64,000 nt of DNA from Macrothele yani (GCA_039090855.1 CM077016.1:53679936-53743935), one strand, 5' to 3'. Counted from the stretch's first letter, positions 1 through 11,416 are shown. Numbers and translations: made by a program. Notes: generated from the sequence alone by a model not told the origin.

Positions 1-165
1 CCTTTGTGCTTTCATTCACTTAGAACTTTCCAGTTTAGATAAGTTCTAAGTAATAAGTTCTTGTCTAATTACTCTGGCGTTGCTTCCGGATGTTGTGATT
101 TTCTTGGGGTCACATTCCCGGTCCCCTTCCATCTTTAGTTGTGAGAAAAAAACATTTCTGTACTA

Positions 166-1592
166 CACTGGCGGAAAGTGAAAAAAGAACACCAAAAACG
201 AATTGGCGGACGATCATGAAATTTATATATGTTAATGGGGTCAAGTTTACGTAGGTGTGATGTTAATTTCGGGACCAACCGGTGAGCGCTTACGCCACAG
301 CACGGCATAATACGCAAATTATCGTCGGTAGTATTTAAGGAGTACGGCGAAGTGAATGTAATCAGTCGTCGGCGTACGGACACGTGCAAAGACCCTGAAG
401 AAGCTGCAATGCCTGGACATGAAAGACTTGTACGATTTCAGAAGTTATCGGATTTCGAGCGAGGTCGTCTAGTCGGACTCCGCAAGGCCGGGTGGTCGTA
501 TTGCGGAGCGAATTAGACGGGAAGTATCGGTGGTGGTACGATGGTGGCGTAGATGGTCCGAGGAACATTCCCACACGAGAAGACGCGGAACCGGGAGTCA
601 CAGACTGACTGATGAGCGGACCGATCGACGCATAAGAAGAGCGGCGTTGTCAAGCAGAACATCCACTGCGACGCAAATCCGAGCTGCCGTTGCACCTGAG
701 GTGACTGTGCGAACAATCCGCAACCGTCTACTGGATGCAGGACTATACGTGCACGTGTGCCTTTGGCATGTGTACCTCTGACTCCAGCACACCGTCAGGA
801 ACGGCTGCCGTGGTGTCCGTAACATCTGCACTGGAGAACGCAATGGCGATCTGTCGTGTTCAGCGATGAAAGCAGATTCTGCTTGGGAGCCTCCGATGGT
901 CGTATGCGTGTTTTTGCAGACGCACAGGGGAGCGTCTCCACTCTTCTTGCATCCGCCAGCGACACACAGGGCCTACACCAGGTCTCCTGGTGTGGGGAGC
1001 GATCAGCTATCACTCCTGTACACAACTAGTGTTTGTACCGGGTGCGTTAAATAGCACCTCCTACATCAACAACATCATTCAGACCGTTGTTGGGCCATTT
1101 GTAAGGTCGGTCCATCGTGGTGTTTTCCAGCAAGATAACGCACGCCCCCACACGGCACGTTCAACGCAACATGCACTTCAGGGTGTGAGACAACTTCCAT
1201 GGCCTGCACGTTCACCGGATTTGTCCCCCATTGAGCAGGTGTGGGATTTTATGGGACAATGACTTATCCGGTCTCCACGGCCAGCCACGACCATCCCCGA
1301 TTTACGCGTCCAGGTTGAGGATGCTTGGAACTCAATACCCCAAACTTACATCCAACATCTGTACGACAGACTCCATGCCAGAATTGCACAGTGTGACGCA
1401 GTTCATGGCGGTTCAACCTCGTACTAACCATGTTACATGGAAATGTTATTTTTCAGTTTACCAGCAAATACAGGTGTATTTTGCCATAATGTTTGGATCA
1501 CGTTATCCTCTGTATTCCGTTATTATGCTGTATAAATTTCGTTGGTATCAGACGTCTCCTTCTTGGTGTTCTTTTTTCACTTTCCGCCAGTG
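166..1592 (+). mobile_element. Tc1-like transposon T1
   Basis: Terminal inverted repeats (TIRs) are CACTGGCGGAAAGTGAAAAA on the left and its complement ending TTCCGCCAGTG on the right. TA target duplications sit at 164-165 and 1593-1594. The element is inserted in R1 and holds one degenerate plus-strand transposase. Confidence 0.93.
409..1427 (+). pseudogene. Tc1 transposase (DDE type), broken
   Basis: A cut-and-paste transposase remnant. It starts MPGHERLVRFQKLSDFERGR, the usual N-terminal helix-turn-helix opening. A small deletion near 500 shifts the frame, and a second shift falls near 775. The catalytic half is readable: VVFSDESRFCLG, then FQQDNARPHTAR, then PARSPDLSPIEQVW, and it ends HGGSTSY-stop. 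The second D and the E are 32 residues apart, against 34 in the family, so two residues are missing. Total length (~340 codons) is normal. Not functional. Confidence 0.88.
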
Positions 1593-1815
1593 TATTTGTG
1601 CAACGCTGAACGAGTTTGTAATTGACTTTTTTGCCCTATCTGCAAAGGGGGGGGAGATAGCCTCCTCAAACCCCCCTCCCAAGGGGGCGAGGGGATCCCT
1701 CGTGGCATCTTTGTGTGCGTCATAGGGGGTTTCTTATACAACTGCACAAGAAGTAAATCGCTAAGTGCCATAGTTCGTGAGATATTGGATTGATCAAGAA
1801 CTTTCCTTGTAACCC

Positions 1816-2567
1816 TGTATAGAGCAAGTGTTCCTGAAGGAATGCAAGCAGAACTGTTAAAAAATGGAACAGAAAAGTTGTTTAGAATGTTTACTCAATA
1901 GATTGAAAGATGTTTGATTGGTGCAAAAAATTCCAGGTGAATAGAAAATTGGCTTTCCAATATATATTTTTTTAAAAAGGGAGAGGCAAAGATGTAAGAA
2001 CTGCCGAGAGATTACAGTAACATCGACGTTTAGTAGACTGTATGGTCGAATTACTAGAGATATAATTGAGGAGGAATATCAGCTAAATGAAGTGGAGGAA
2101 CAATGTGAATTTAGAGCAGGCAGATCATGAACGTATAATATACTTTGTCTTAAACATTAGAGAAAAGAATTCGACTGGTGAAGAAGTACAGTTATTATTG
2201 ATAGACCTTGCAAACGCATATGATAATATACCTATTATAAAGTTATGGAAAACATTAAAAGATACCAATATTAACACTGCGATTATCAAAGCAGTTAAAA
2301 AACTTTATCAAGGATCAATAACAAAAATAAAAGTGGTCCAGAAAACTTCAAAAGGATTCCTAGTGTCTAAAGGACTAAGACAAGGATGTTGCATATCTTC
2401 AACATTATTTTAAATTTATGTGGAGCATGCTTTGGAAAGAGTTGGAAAGGAAGCGTCGAGCATTGGAGATTAATTTAAATAGAACGATGGTATTAACGTT
2501 ACAATCTCCTAACGATCAAGTACTTCTTGCAGAAGATAAATAGGATTTGGAATACATAACTAGAAAA
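1816..2567 (+). pseudogene. LINE reverse transcriptase, 5' part (L1 fragment)
   Basis: Conceptual reading shows reverse transcriptase motifs in order: PEGMQAELLKNGTEKL near 1835, FKKGE near 1975, motif A as LLLIDLANAYDNIP near 2200, motif B as GLRQGCCISSTLF near 2375, and a decayed catalytic motif C ending VLLAEDK near 2530. The longest open stretch is 2087-2413. Several stops and frameshifts are present, and the 5' end (endonuclease) is missing. It resembles endonuclease-RT LINEs of the RTE/BovB type, though the clade is not resolved. Confidence 0.85.
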
Positions 2568-3892
2568 ACAAGTTAGTAAGATCATGCAATGCACTGATTA
2601 TGATACGCTTTCCAACATAACAGAAATCATTACTCAAGTTATGAGGATAATGGCTGTGAACTAAATCTCGCTCCTGTGTCCTGACCTTTGAACCCATTTC
2701 GGTGATATTCAACAGAACCGGTTCAGTATGCTTGCGGAACAACATACTAAAGTTTTGTCGCTATAGAAGCATTTTTATTCAATTTATGAGAATAATGGCT
2801 GTGGAACAAATCTCGCCCCTGTGCCCTGATGTTTGACCCCATTTCGATTATATTCAAAAGCATAGGTTCAGTATACGTCCGGAACAACATACTGAAGTTT
2901 TGTCGCAATAGAAGCGTTTTTATTCAATTTATGAGAATAATGGCTGTGGAACAAATCTCGCCCCTGTGCCTTGACGTTTGACACCATTTCGATTATATTC
3001 AAAAGCATAGGTTCAGTATACGTCCGGAACAACATACTAAAGTTTTGTCGCAATAGAAGCGTGTTTTTAGTCAAGTTATGAAGATAATGGCTGTGGAATA
3101 AATCTCGTTCCTGTGTCCTGACCTTTGACCCAATTTCGATTATATTCAACAGAACCGGTTCAGTATACTTGCAGAACAACATACTAAAGTTTTGTCGCTA
3201 TAGAAGCATTTTTATTCAATTATGAGAATAATGGCTGTGGAACAAATCTCGCCCCTGTGCCCTGATGTTTGACCCCATTTCGATTATATTCAAAAGCGTA
3301 GGTTCAGTATACTTCCGGAACAACATACTAAAGTTTTGTCGCAATAGAAGCGTTTTTATTCAATTTATGAGAATAATGGCTGTGGAACAAATCTCGCCCC
3401 TGTGCCTTGACGTTTGACCCCATTTCGATTATATTCAAAAGCATAGGTTCAGTATACGTCCGGAACAACATACTAAAGTTTTGTCGCAATAAAAGCGTGT
3501 TTTTAGTCAAGTTATGAAGATAATGGCTGTGGAATAAATCTCGTTCCTGTGTCCTGACCTTTGACCCAATTTCGATTATATTCAACAGAACCGGTTCAGT
3601 GTACCCCCGGAACAACATGATAAAGTTTTGTCGCAGTCGAAGCATTTTTACGTAAGTTATGACGCATAAGGGCAATGGAATGGATCCCGCTTCATGTACT
3701 GACCTTTGACCCTATTTCGCCCATTTTCAATAGGGTTAGTCCCCAAGTGGTCCCCTACCACATACTAAAATTTCATCGAAATCGAACCATTTTTACGCGA
3801 GTTATCGTGCGGACGGACAGGCAGGCAGACAGACGGACAAAGCTGGAGCACATACGCTTCTTCAACCTACGGTTGGAAAGCGTAAATAAAAG
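2568..3892. repeat. Tandem array of ~145-bp units inserted in a LINE
   Basis: The phrase AACATACTAAAGTTTTGTCG recurs at 2741, 2886, 3031, 3178, 3322, 3467, 3614 and (diverged) 3759, so the spacing is 144-147 bp. Units of type ACCGGTTCAGTATACTTGC recur every third unit, giving a ~437-bp higher-order period. The array is bracketed by subterminal inverted repeats, TACGCTTTCCAAC near 2605 and GTTGGAAAGCGTA near 3873. It ends in a GGACGGACAGGCAGGCAGAC tract. It splits a LINE reading frame, so it arrived as one mobile unit. Its minus-strand open frames are a by-product of the repeat. Confidence 0.85.
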
Positions 3893-4559
3893 CAGAATCT
3901 GAAAAATTGGGATTAACTGTGAATTTAAATAAAACAAATATTTATGCATTGGAAGTAATGAAACAAACCTACAGCTAGAAAATAACGAAGAAACTGAAAG
4001 ATGTGATAATCATGATTATCTTGGTGCCAAATTCAAACAGGAAGGTAGAGATACAATGGAATTAAGAAATAGAATTGCACAGGGAAGAAAGGCTGTTAAA
4101 CACCTGAATGGAATCTGGTGGAGTGAAGAAATAACCAGAAAAAAGGAAATGGGGATATTTATAATAGTGTTGTTAAGAGCATCATACTATATACAGAAGC
4201 GGATAGAAAGAAAATAACAGCTTTAGAAATGGATGCTTTAAGAAGATAATGTAGAGTGTCAAGAAGACAAAAAATAACGAATGAAAGGGTTAAAAAATCG
4301 ATGGAAGTGAAAGAAACAATTTTAGAAGATGTACAGAAAAGACAATTATGTCGGTTTGGTCATCTAAAAAGAATGACCAATGAAAGACTGCCCAAAATTG
4401 CCATGGAATTTAAATCAAACAAACCAAACAATAAAGGCCGACATGGGAGAACAAGATCAGGCGGAATAAAGAGAGCATTTAGTCAAAATGGACTGATGGA
4501 AGAATAGTGCTTAGATAGAGAAAGATGGAAAAAAACTCTTGGAGATCGAAAGGCGATTA
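3893..4559 (+). pseudogene. LINE reverse transcriptase, 3' part (L1 fragment)
   Basis: This continues the LINE after the array. ESEKLGLTVNLNKT follows directly on the LEYITRK segment that ends at 2567. The C-terminal region reads RRQKITNERVKKSMEVKETI, then DVQKRQLCRFGHLKRM, then GRHGRTRSGG, the typical tail of endonuclease-RT LINE proteins, and it ends DRERWKKTLGDRKA. T2 is inserted directly after it. Stops make it non-functional. Confidence 0.85.
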
Positions 4560-4561
4560 TA

Positions 4562-5976
4562 CACTGCTGGCCACCCAAAATGCAACACCAAGAAGGACAC
4601 GAGATAGCAAAGCCAGATTTACTGGACACATAACAACGGATACAAAGATGAAACGTTTGAACTTACAGGCCCGTGCGACTTGCGGAACACGCAGCCATCA
4701 ATAGTTCGTGTGGCCCCCATGGCTGGCAATAACGACCGCTACACGCCGCGGCATCGAACGAAAGAGGCTTTGGATGTGGGCTTGGGGTATGTCGCTGCAG
4801 GCTGCTTCCATACGTTGCCACACTTCATCAGGCGTAGCCGCGGGTGGTGCTTGCCGCCGGGCCACTCGGTTGCCGATCAGCAACCAGACGTGGTAGATGG
4901 GCGACATATCGGGAGAACAGGCTGGCCACGGCAGCAGTGACACCTGGTGGGCCGTGAAGAAATCTCGCACCATGCGTGCCACGTGTGCGGGCGCACATTG
5001 TCCTGTTGAAACGTGGCCGCTGGAAGGTCCTGCAGGTAAGGGAGGACTACAGGCTCCAAAAACGTCGGAGATGGTGCGGTGGCTGTTGAGTGTACCGGCG
5101 ATGCGTACCACAAGGCTGCGGGTGTCATATCCAATTGCGCCCCAAACCATAACGCCAGGCGACGGACAGGTATGGCGATGCATAATGCAGGCGTCATACT
5201 TTCTCTCGCCGCGGTGCCGCCAAACCCGGATCCGACCATCGTGGTGTTCCAGGTGGAAGCGGGATTCGTCGGAAAAGACAATGTCGTGCCATTCCGTAGT
5301 TCAGGTGCGGCGTTCAACGGCCCACTGCCGCCGCACTCGCCGGTGGTATAACGTCAATGGTAATTGGAGCAATAGGCGCCGTGCGACAAGTCCCCGCTCT
5401 AGCAGACGACGTCGAACGGTACGTGCTGACACAGGTTGTTGCGCAACACGCTCTAATTCCTGCGCTAACGTTCGTGATGTGGCGGTGCGAGCCGTCAATG
5501 CCCGCCGCACAACATGCCGGTCCTCTCGTTCGGTGGTGTGCCGCGGCTGCGGCAATCACTCACGTCAGTCCGTCCGTCCCTCCTGCACACACCGAATCCC
5601 TACTCGCCTCACTGTGGCTGGATGTCGTCTCACACGGGCGCCGATGTCTTGGTACGATAAACCGCTGTCGCGATAAGCCACTATTTGTCCTCTGTCGAAC
5701 TCCGAAACGTGCTGGAATGACTGCCGTATTCTGCGATGAGGAATCAGAAAGCTTCCCACGCACAGGTTCGGCAGCACAACACACTTCCACTATTTACACC
5801 CCGCCTTCTGTGCACCCTTCTTATAGTGCTTCTCGGTGGCGTACCGGGAGCACATTATTTGCATATACCCTGCAATGCTAATCGTTTGCATGTCCTCTCG
5901 CGGGCGACGCATGCTGCGAATTTCAGGCCAATCGGATGCTTCCTTCTTGGTGTTGCATTTTGGGTGGTCAGCAGTG
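4562..5976 (-). mobile_element. Tc1-like transposon T2
   Basis: TIRs CACTGCTGGCCACCCAAAAT (left) and ATTTTGGGTGGTCAGCAGTG (right), with TA duplications at 4560-4561 and 5977-5978. It is the same family as T16 (43821-45214), in opposite orientation. It abuts T3, separated only by a TATATA run. Confidence 0.93.
4698..5744 (-). pseudogene. Tc1 transposase of T2, broken
   Basis: Reads RRRIRQSFQHVSEFDRGQIV at the N-terminus; the initiator ATG seen in T16 is changed to ATT here. It continues TARTVRRRLLERGL, then WHDIVFSDESRFHLEHHDGR, then PSPGVMVWGAIGYDTRSLVV, and ends GHTNY-stop. The QQDNA box needs a frame change near 5040. The last catalytic box reads SPDMSPIYHVW: the expected glutamate is tyrosine, so it would be dead even without the frameshifts. 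Length (349 codons) fits the family. Confidence 0.87.
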
Positions 5977-5982
5977 TATATA

Positions 5983-7519
5983 CACAGGTGTGTAAAAATT
6001 AAGGACGAAGAGGAGAAATTAGCATAACAGCGGAACGAGCAGGCAGAACGGACCGAAAGACCACTCAGGACTAGGGTCCGGTACGGTAGGGCATGCGCAT
6101 ATATGCAGCATGACGGGGGGGTGTCGGAAGGGTATAAAGCACACGGGCGGTGTACGTCCAGCAATTCGGTGAAAGCTATTGCACAGAGTACATCGGTTTG
6201 AACGACGTCGAGTTGCTGCCACCGTGTGATATGGCCAACAGACAATCCAGTAGACGACATCTGGATGACTTCACCCGATTTCGCGTCATTGGGAAGTTGG
6301 AAGAAGGTCGAAGTGTGACTAGTGTGGCCGAGGAGTCCATCGCTCACAGCATCGTTTCACGAGCTTGGAGAGCATTTCAAACGACAGGAACAGCTGTCCG
6401 AGAGTTTAGCAGTGGTCGTCCACGAGCAACCATGGAGGCGGACGACCAGTATATTGTCCTACAGGCAATAAGCGACAGACGGCAGACAGCGGGAGAAATC
6501 GCAAGGCGTATGCAACAGACAACTGGACGTCCGTTATCGCCTTTTACCGTGGCCAGGAGGCTGCACAAAGGTGGTCTATTTGCACGACGACCAGTACGTT
6601 GTGTGCCATTATAGCCTGCTCATCGGAGACGGTGGTTTCTGTGATGCTAGGAACACAATAACTGGACACATCAGTAATGGGGTCGAGTTCTCTATACGGA
6701 TGAGAGCCGATGTAGTCTGACGAGCGATTCTGGACGAATACACATCTGGAGAGAGCAGGGAACACGCAATCACACCTCCAACATCATCGAAAGGGACCGG
6801 TTTGGAGTTGGCGGAGTTCTCGTTTGGGGCGGTATCATGCTTGGTAGCCGTGCTGACCTCCACATCTTCCAAAGAGGTTCAGTCACTGGTGTCCGCTATT
6901 GTACCGAGGTTCTCCTGCCTCACGTGCGTCTGTTTAGAGGTGCTGTGGGTCCTGAGTTCCTCTTCATGGACGACAACGCTACACCTCATCGTACAGTGGC
7001 TGTCGCAGAGCTGTTGGAGAGTGAAGATATTCAACGCATGGATTGGCCCGCAAGGTCTCCGGACCTAAATCCAATCGAACACGTGTGAGACCTTCTCAGG
7101 AGACGCTTGGCAGCACGTCACCAGCCGCCAGCAACGATTCCGCATCTGCGATTGGCGCTACAATAGGAATGGACCGCGATGCCTCAACAGCTCCTTGACA
7201 ACCTCGTCCTCAGCATGGACAGACGTTGTAAATCCTGCAACGCAGTCAGGGGTGATCATATCCCCTACTAAAGACTGGATTTTTCTTGGCAGCCGGCTGT
7301 CACATGGACGTTTCTGTCTTCTGTTCAGTTGTGCTCAAAGCTACCTTTTCAATAAAGTGCCTTTGTATCCTTTGAATTCCTTGTTTGGACGGTTTTGCTG
7401 ACTTGTCCCATATTCTTACATCTTGGGGATCTTATGGTATGGTTTGAGTCGATGTGGAGCACTTCTGCATGACGTTACATTCGAAAAACCGTCTCGTCCT
7501 TAATTTTTGCACGCCAGTG
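5983..7519 (+). mobile_element. Tc1-like transposon T3
   Basis: TIRs GTGTAAAAATTAAGGACGA near 5990 and TCGTCCTTAATTTTTGCACG near 7496, each about 30 bp including the outer CACAGG/CCAGTG ends. TA duplications are at 5981-5982 and 7520-7521. T13 (30951-32487) is a second, inverted copy of this family. Confidence 0.93.
6231..7271 (+). pseudogene. Tc1 transposase of T3, broken
   Basis: Starts MANRQSSRRHLDDFTRFRVI, a clear N-terminal DNA-binding opening, and stays open to RRPVRCVPL-stop near 6614. Frameshifts then break the region up to about 6840. The catalytic part resumes with LGSRADLHIFQRGSVTGVRY, FLFMDDNATPHRTVAVAELL and [17 protein letters not shown]. It ends GDHIPY-stop. Length (~347 codons) equals its sister T13. 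At least three stops make it inactive. Confidence 0.88.
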
Positions 7520-7802
7520 TATAAAGTATATATACACACGGTCAAGTCACATTATTGTGACCACCGGCTAATATCCAGAGCAACCGCCGTGTGTAGCGCG
7601 AACAGCAGCTAGATGGGTTGGGAGTCACTCAGTAAGGTGTTGGAAGGTGTTCACAGGTATGTGAGGCCATGCCGACTGCAATGCATTTGACAGCAGCTGG
7701 ATTGTGCGTGATGTAGGATCAGGGCTGTAGTGTAGGGTATACGGCGGTATACGCCGTATACCCTCTGTTTTTTTTTTTTTAACAGAATAGCTCATACCTT
7801 CA

Positions 7803-8412
7803 ATGTCCATATTATCAACAGAATTTCAATCTCGAACAAAATCGCTGCCAAGAGCTGAACATCTAATTAAAAGAACCGTAAAATTTATAAAGACCTTCGG
7901 AGAAAATCCTGGGGAAAAAACTCATTTAGAATTAGGGGCGAACGAGGAATTATTATTTAGAAATATCCCATTGATTCTTAACGAGAAAATTGTACCTATT
8001 AACCAAACCAGTTTATTCAAAGCACGGTTGACAGGATGAAATCAAGACCGTGTTCAGATTCAAACAGTGAAAATGTACAACTTCTTAAAGATTTTTCTTC
8101 ATTAGAGCGAATAAATATTAAAACAGACGACGTGCGCTACGGAGAACTATTAACAAGGCGAATCTGTAGACGTGTTTTAATGTTGATGAAATGCAAGTTA
8201 TTCAGAAACTGAGAGAATATACTGAAAACGTTCAAGTTGTACAAGAAAACCCCTCTTAAGAACGATTTCAACTCTGCCTTGTTCGACAGCTGAACACGAA
8301 CGAGGGTTCAGTTGAATGAACAACATTATAACTGATCTCAGAGCATCTTTGTTAATCTCCAATGTATCTAACCTGATGTTTATAAATTCAAATGGACCGC
8401 CCATTGAACGAT
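7803..8412 (+). pseudogene. hAT transposase remnant
   Basis: The 3' part reads STLPCSTAEHERGFS-stop-MNNI and then LRASLLISNVSNLMFINSNG. This is the C-terminal dimerisation region typical of hAT transposases (TAE.ERGFS...N.I.T..R..L....L..I...GP). The 5' part, open at 7803-8039, is an acidic/basic segment I cannot place in a domain. Most of the RNase H-like core is missing and several stops are present. Confidence 0.7.
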
Positions 8413-8425
8413 TTAATCCAAAAAA

Positions 8426-8656
8426 GCCACCCCGGTGGCGCAGTGGTCTACGCGATGGCCTCTGATCATTCGTCCGAACGGGGTCCGGGTTCGAATCCCG
8501 GTGAGGCATAGATGTTGTGTTTGTCTTACGGCACTGGCTCTCTCCCTTCCCTGGAACCAGTGACCCTAAATTAGGGACGGGCGACTGCTTATATCCCATT
8601 GAGTTGCTCACGGTGGTACCCCCACGAGTGCACCGTGCCTTTTTTATTTTTTTTTA
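8426..8656 (+). repeat. SINE-A copy 1
   Basis: Head with boxes A and B at 8432-8507, body CTAAATTAGGGACGGGCGAC at about 8564. The tail departs from the family after GCTCACGGTGGT and runs into a T-rich stretch. It lies inside the hAT remnant. Confidence 0.88.
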
Positions 8657-9041
8657 TCCATGTAGTATATAACCTCTGATTTTTTAGGATTTGTACATAG
8701 TTATACCCTCTGCTGATTTTACGACTACAGCACTGTGTAGGATCAGTAGAGCGAACAACACGATCGAGGTGCTCCCACAGATTCTCAATTAGGTTTAAGT
8801 CTGGGGAATTAAGGGGCCAGGGAAGTACTTTGAAGTCTTCATCGTGCTATTTCTACCACTCTCGGGCACTTCTAGCTGTGTGACACGTCGCATTGTCGTG
8901 CTGGAGGATCCCATCTACCCCAGGGAAGATAATCAGTATGTATGGGTGTACGTGATCTGCAAGGATGGATTCATAACGAATTCTGTCCATAGTGCCTTCC
9001 ACAGGTATGAGTGGGCCCAGGGAATGCCACGAAAACATTCC

Positions 9042-9274
9042 CTGCCGCCCCTGTGGCGCAGTGGTCTAAGGCGTTGGCCTCTGATCATTCGTCCGTAAGG
9101 GGTCCGGGTTCGAATCCCGGTCAGGCATGGATGTTGTGTTTGCCTTACGGCACTGGCTCTCTCCCTTCCCTGGAACCAGTGACCCTAAATTAGGGACGGG
9201 CGACTGCTTATAGCCCATTGAGTTGCTCACGGCGGTCGTTACACCTCCAATAAAAAAAAAAAAAAAAAGAAAAA
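9042..9274 (+). repeat. SINE-A copy 2
   Basis: Full length, with an 11-bp target duplication GAAAACATTCC at 9031-9041 and 9275-9285 and a poly(A) tail. Inserted in T4. Confidence 0.95.
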
Positions 9275-9549
9275 GAAAACATTCCCCAGACAATAACCCT
9301 GCCCCTCCTTGTGTTCTGCCAGCAATGGTTGAAGACTGTTTGTCCTCCGATGTTTCTCGCCTTATACGTCATCGTCCGTCAATTAGTCATAGTAACTCAC
9401 ACTTTATCACTTTTACTCTCCTTGATTAATCTTTAATCTTGATAACTGTACCTTGTCTTTATTCTCTATTTTGCAAATTGCGGCCCATACTATCTATGTC
9501 ACCATCCAATTGACCATTTATTGCCTATTATATTCAAATTATTTCATAA

Positions 9550-10058
9550 GATGTGCTTTTAATGTTTTCTTAAATAAATTAAAATTATTGATAGATATCA
9601 AGTCACGAGGTAATGAATTCCATAACTTTGGGCCGGTGTAATTTATATTTATTTTAATTGTTTCAATTTGTGGGAACATTGGTATTAGTTGTGATCTATT
9701 CCTAGTTTCATAGTGATGAGTATGAATATCCCTTCCCTGGAGCCAGGTGACCCTAAATTAGGGACGGGCGACTGCGTATAGCCCATTGAGTTGCTCACGG
9801 CGGTCGTTAAACCTCCAATTATAAAAAAAATATATATATATATTTAGTGATATTATATCTTGGTATAAATAATTTTTAATTGTTTTAAGCATTATTATAC
9901 CCAAATTAAAGTCATCTAATTGCTTTACAGTAAGTATATTGTACTTATTGGGGTTCACTTTTGACCGGATAAATGTAATAGGTTAAAAATTATTTGTTAT
10001 TTTAAGGTCTAGTAGTCTTATATATCTATTTTGCAACACGTGTAGTTTATTAATATTA
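9550..10058 (-). pseudogene. LINE reverse transcriptase 3' end, minus strand
   Basis: Two minus-strand pieces (10058-9836 and 9726-9550) read INKLHVLQNRYIRLL, NKYNILTVKQLDDFNLGIIM, then HHYETRNRSQLIPMFPQIET and YTGPKLWNSLPRDLISINNF with the end LKAHLMK-stop. This is the C-terminal region of a Jockey/CR1-type LINE protein. It is split by a SINE-A fragment (9727-9830). It continues on the far side of mariner T5 at 11602-11705. Confidence 0.82.
9727..9830 (+). repeat. SINE-A 3' fragment (copy 3)
   Basis: Begins CCCTTCCCTGGAGCCAGGTG and runs through the body and CGTTAAACCTCCAATTATAAA. It has no tRNA head, so it is 5'-truncated. Inserted in the minus-strand LINE. Confidence 0.88.
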
Positions 10059-10111
10059 TTGTGTTGTGGGGAAAGTCATGACGTATTTTAGCCATGTTTT
10101 GCAAAGGTCAT

Positions 10112-10423
10112 TTATTGATAGAAAGAACAAAGATCAATCAATGATATAATGCCAGTTTTGTTCGATAACCTTTTGCCATCTGTCAGTGAGCTGCAGAATG
10201 CCTCGTTCATACTGTAGAAGGACCTGTCTTTCGTGGCGAAAAACTGTACAAGGTGCTGATTTACAGCCTCATCTGAATTGAACGTTATACCACGCAAGGA
10301 CTGTTGAAGAGAGCGAAACAAGTGGAAGTCTGACGGCGCAAGGTCAGGCGAGTATGCTGGGTGTGGCAACACATCCCACCCAAGCTCCAATAATCTTTGG
10401 CGGGTGATCAAACTTGTGTGTGG

Positions 10424-10454
<31 letters not shown>

Positions 10455-11416
10455 GATTGGAGGTTTAACGACCACCGTGAGCAACTCAATGGGCTATAAG
10501 CAGTCGCCCGTCCCTAATTTAGGGTCACTGGTTCCAGGGAAGGGAGAGAGCCAGTGCCGTAAGACAAACACAACATCCATGCCTCACCGGGATTCGAACC
10601 CGGACCCCTTACGGACGAATGATCAGAGGCCAGCGCCTTAGACCACTGCGCCACCGGGGCGGCTGTGTGTGGTCTCGCGTTGTCGTGATGGAACACAACA
10701 CCTTTACGATGAACGAGCTCTGAACGTTTCTGGATGATGGATTCGTTCAAACTGTCCAATTGCCGACAGTACACATTCGAATTGATTGTTTGATTCCGTG
10801 GTAGGAGCTCGAAAAACACGACACCTTTAAAATCCCACCACACTGAGACCAGAACCTTCCGCTGATGAATGTCTGCTTTGGATGTCGTTTGAGGCGAAGC
10901 AGCACGTCGGGACCAAGACCGTTTGCGCAGCACATTGTTGTACACAATCCACTTTTCGTCACCAGTTATCAGTCTCTTCAGAAAAGGATCGTTTTCCTCA
11001 CGTTCAATGAGCATATTGCAGATGTTTATACGCGCCGTCAATTGAGCTTCTTTGAGTTCACGAGGAACCCACACATCGAGCTTGCTTACGTATCCCAGCT
11101 TCTTCAGGTGGTCGTGAACGCTTGAATAATCGATGCGCGATGTGTCTGCAATCTCTCGTGTCGTGTAACGTGGGTTTGACTCGATCAGTGCCTTGATTTG
11201 GTTGTCATCAACCTCGGTTGGCCTCCCGGACCGAGGAGCATCGTTGAGGTCAAAATAACCAGCACGGAATTTTGCGAACCACCACTGCAACTGACGTTCT
11301 TGTAGAGCATTATCACCGTACACTTTACGCTATTGTTCACAAGCTTGACGCGCGTTCTTCTTTTTACGGAAGTAAAACAGTAAAATAAGGCGAAAATGCA
11401 CAGTTTGGTCGTCCAT
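10112..11416 (-). pseudogene. mariner transposase (DD34D), one stop plus a SINE insertion
   Basis: Reads MDDQTVHFRLILLFYFRKKK, then RKVYGDNALQERQLQWWFAK after a single TAG. It then stays open through the helix-turn-helix region, LITGDEKWIVYNN (first D) and VVFHHDNARPHT (second D). SINE-A copy 4 interrupts at that point. The frame then resumes with SLITRQRLLELGWDVLPHPA and YSPDLAPSDFHLF (third D). Apart from the TAG near 11335 and the SINE the protein is complete, so this is one of the best preserved transposases in the window. Confidence 0.92.
10426..10663 (-). repeat. SINE-A copy 4, inside the mariner transposase
   Basis: Full length with poly(A) (seen as T) at 10426-10453. An 11-bp duplication TGTGTGTGGTC lies at 10415-10425 and 10664-10674. 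It splits the transposase between the second and third catalytic boxes. Confidence 0.95.

Larger units (their letters stand above)
1..1815 (+). repeat. R1 repeat, copy A, split by T1
   Basis: The two flanks of T1 (1-165 and about 1594-1815) join into one ~390-bp unit that recurs inverted at 21131-21745 and partly at 22112-22330. Shared landmarks are TAGATAAGTTCTAAGTAA near the start, GCGTTGCTTCCGGATGTTG, GTTTGTAATTGACTTTTTTG, a G/C-run segment and a terminal TTGTAACCCTGTA. No protein is encoded. The class is unknown; it could be the non-autonomous remnant of a larger element. Confidence 0.7.
7720..8735 (+). mobile_element. hAT transposon remnant
   Basis: TIRs CAGGGCTGTAGT and (reading inward from the right) CAGTGCTGTAGT. 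They are flanked by a perfect 8-bp duplication TGTAGGAT at 7712-7719 and 8736-8743. The 8-bp duplication and the CAGNG terminus are diagnostic of the hAT superfamily. About 1 kb remains, including a nested SINE-A, so the element is internally deleted. Confidence 0.88.
7535..9320 (-). mobile_element. Tc1-like fragment T4, split by a hAT and a SINE
   Basis: The left end CACACGGTCAAGTCACATTA follows TA near 7533; no right end was found. Minus-strand coding debris lies at 8744-9030 and includes GVDGILQHDNATCHTARSAR (the second catalytic D box). Between these, 7720-8735 is a hAT insertion, and 9042-9274 is a SINE-A. The 3' limit is uncertain. Confidence 0.65.

Noticed and set aside
2868..3675. Repeated minus-strand reading frames (TEPVLLNIIEIGSKVRTQERD) suggesting a repeat protein
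   Set aside because: They are the translation of the 145-bp array; the unit is not a multiple of 3, the frames end at random, and no start or promoter context exists.
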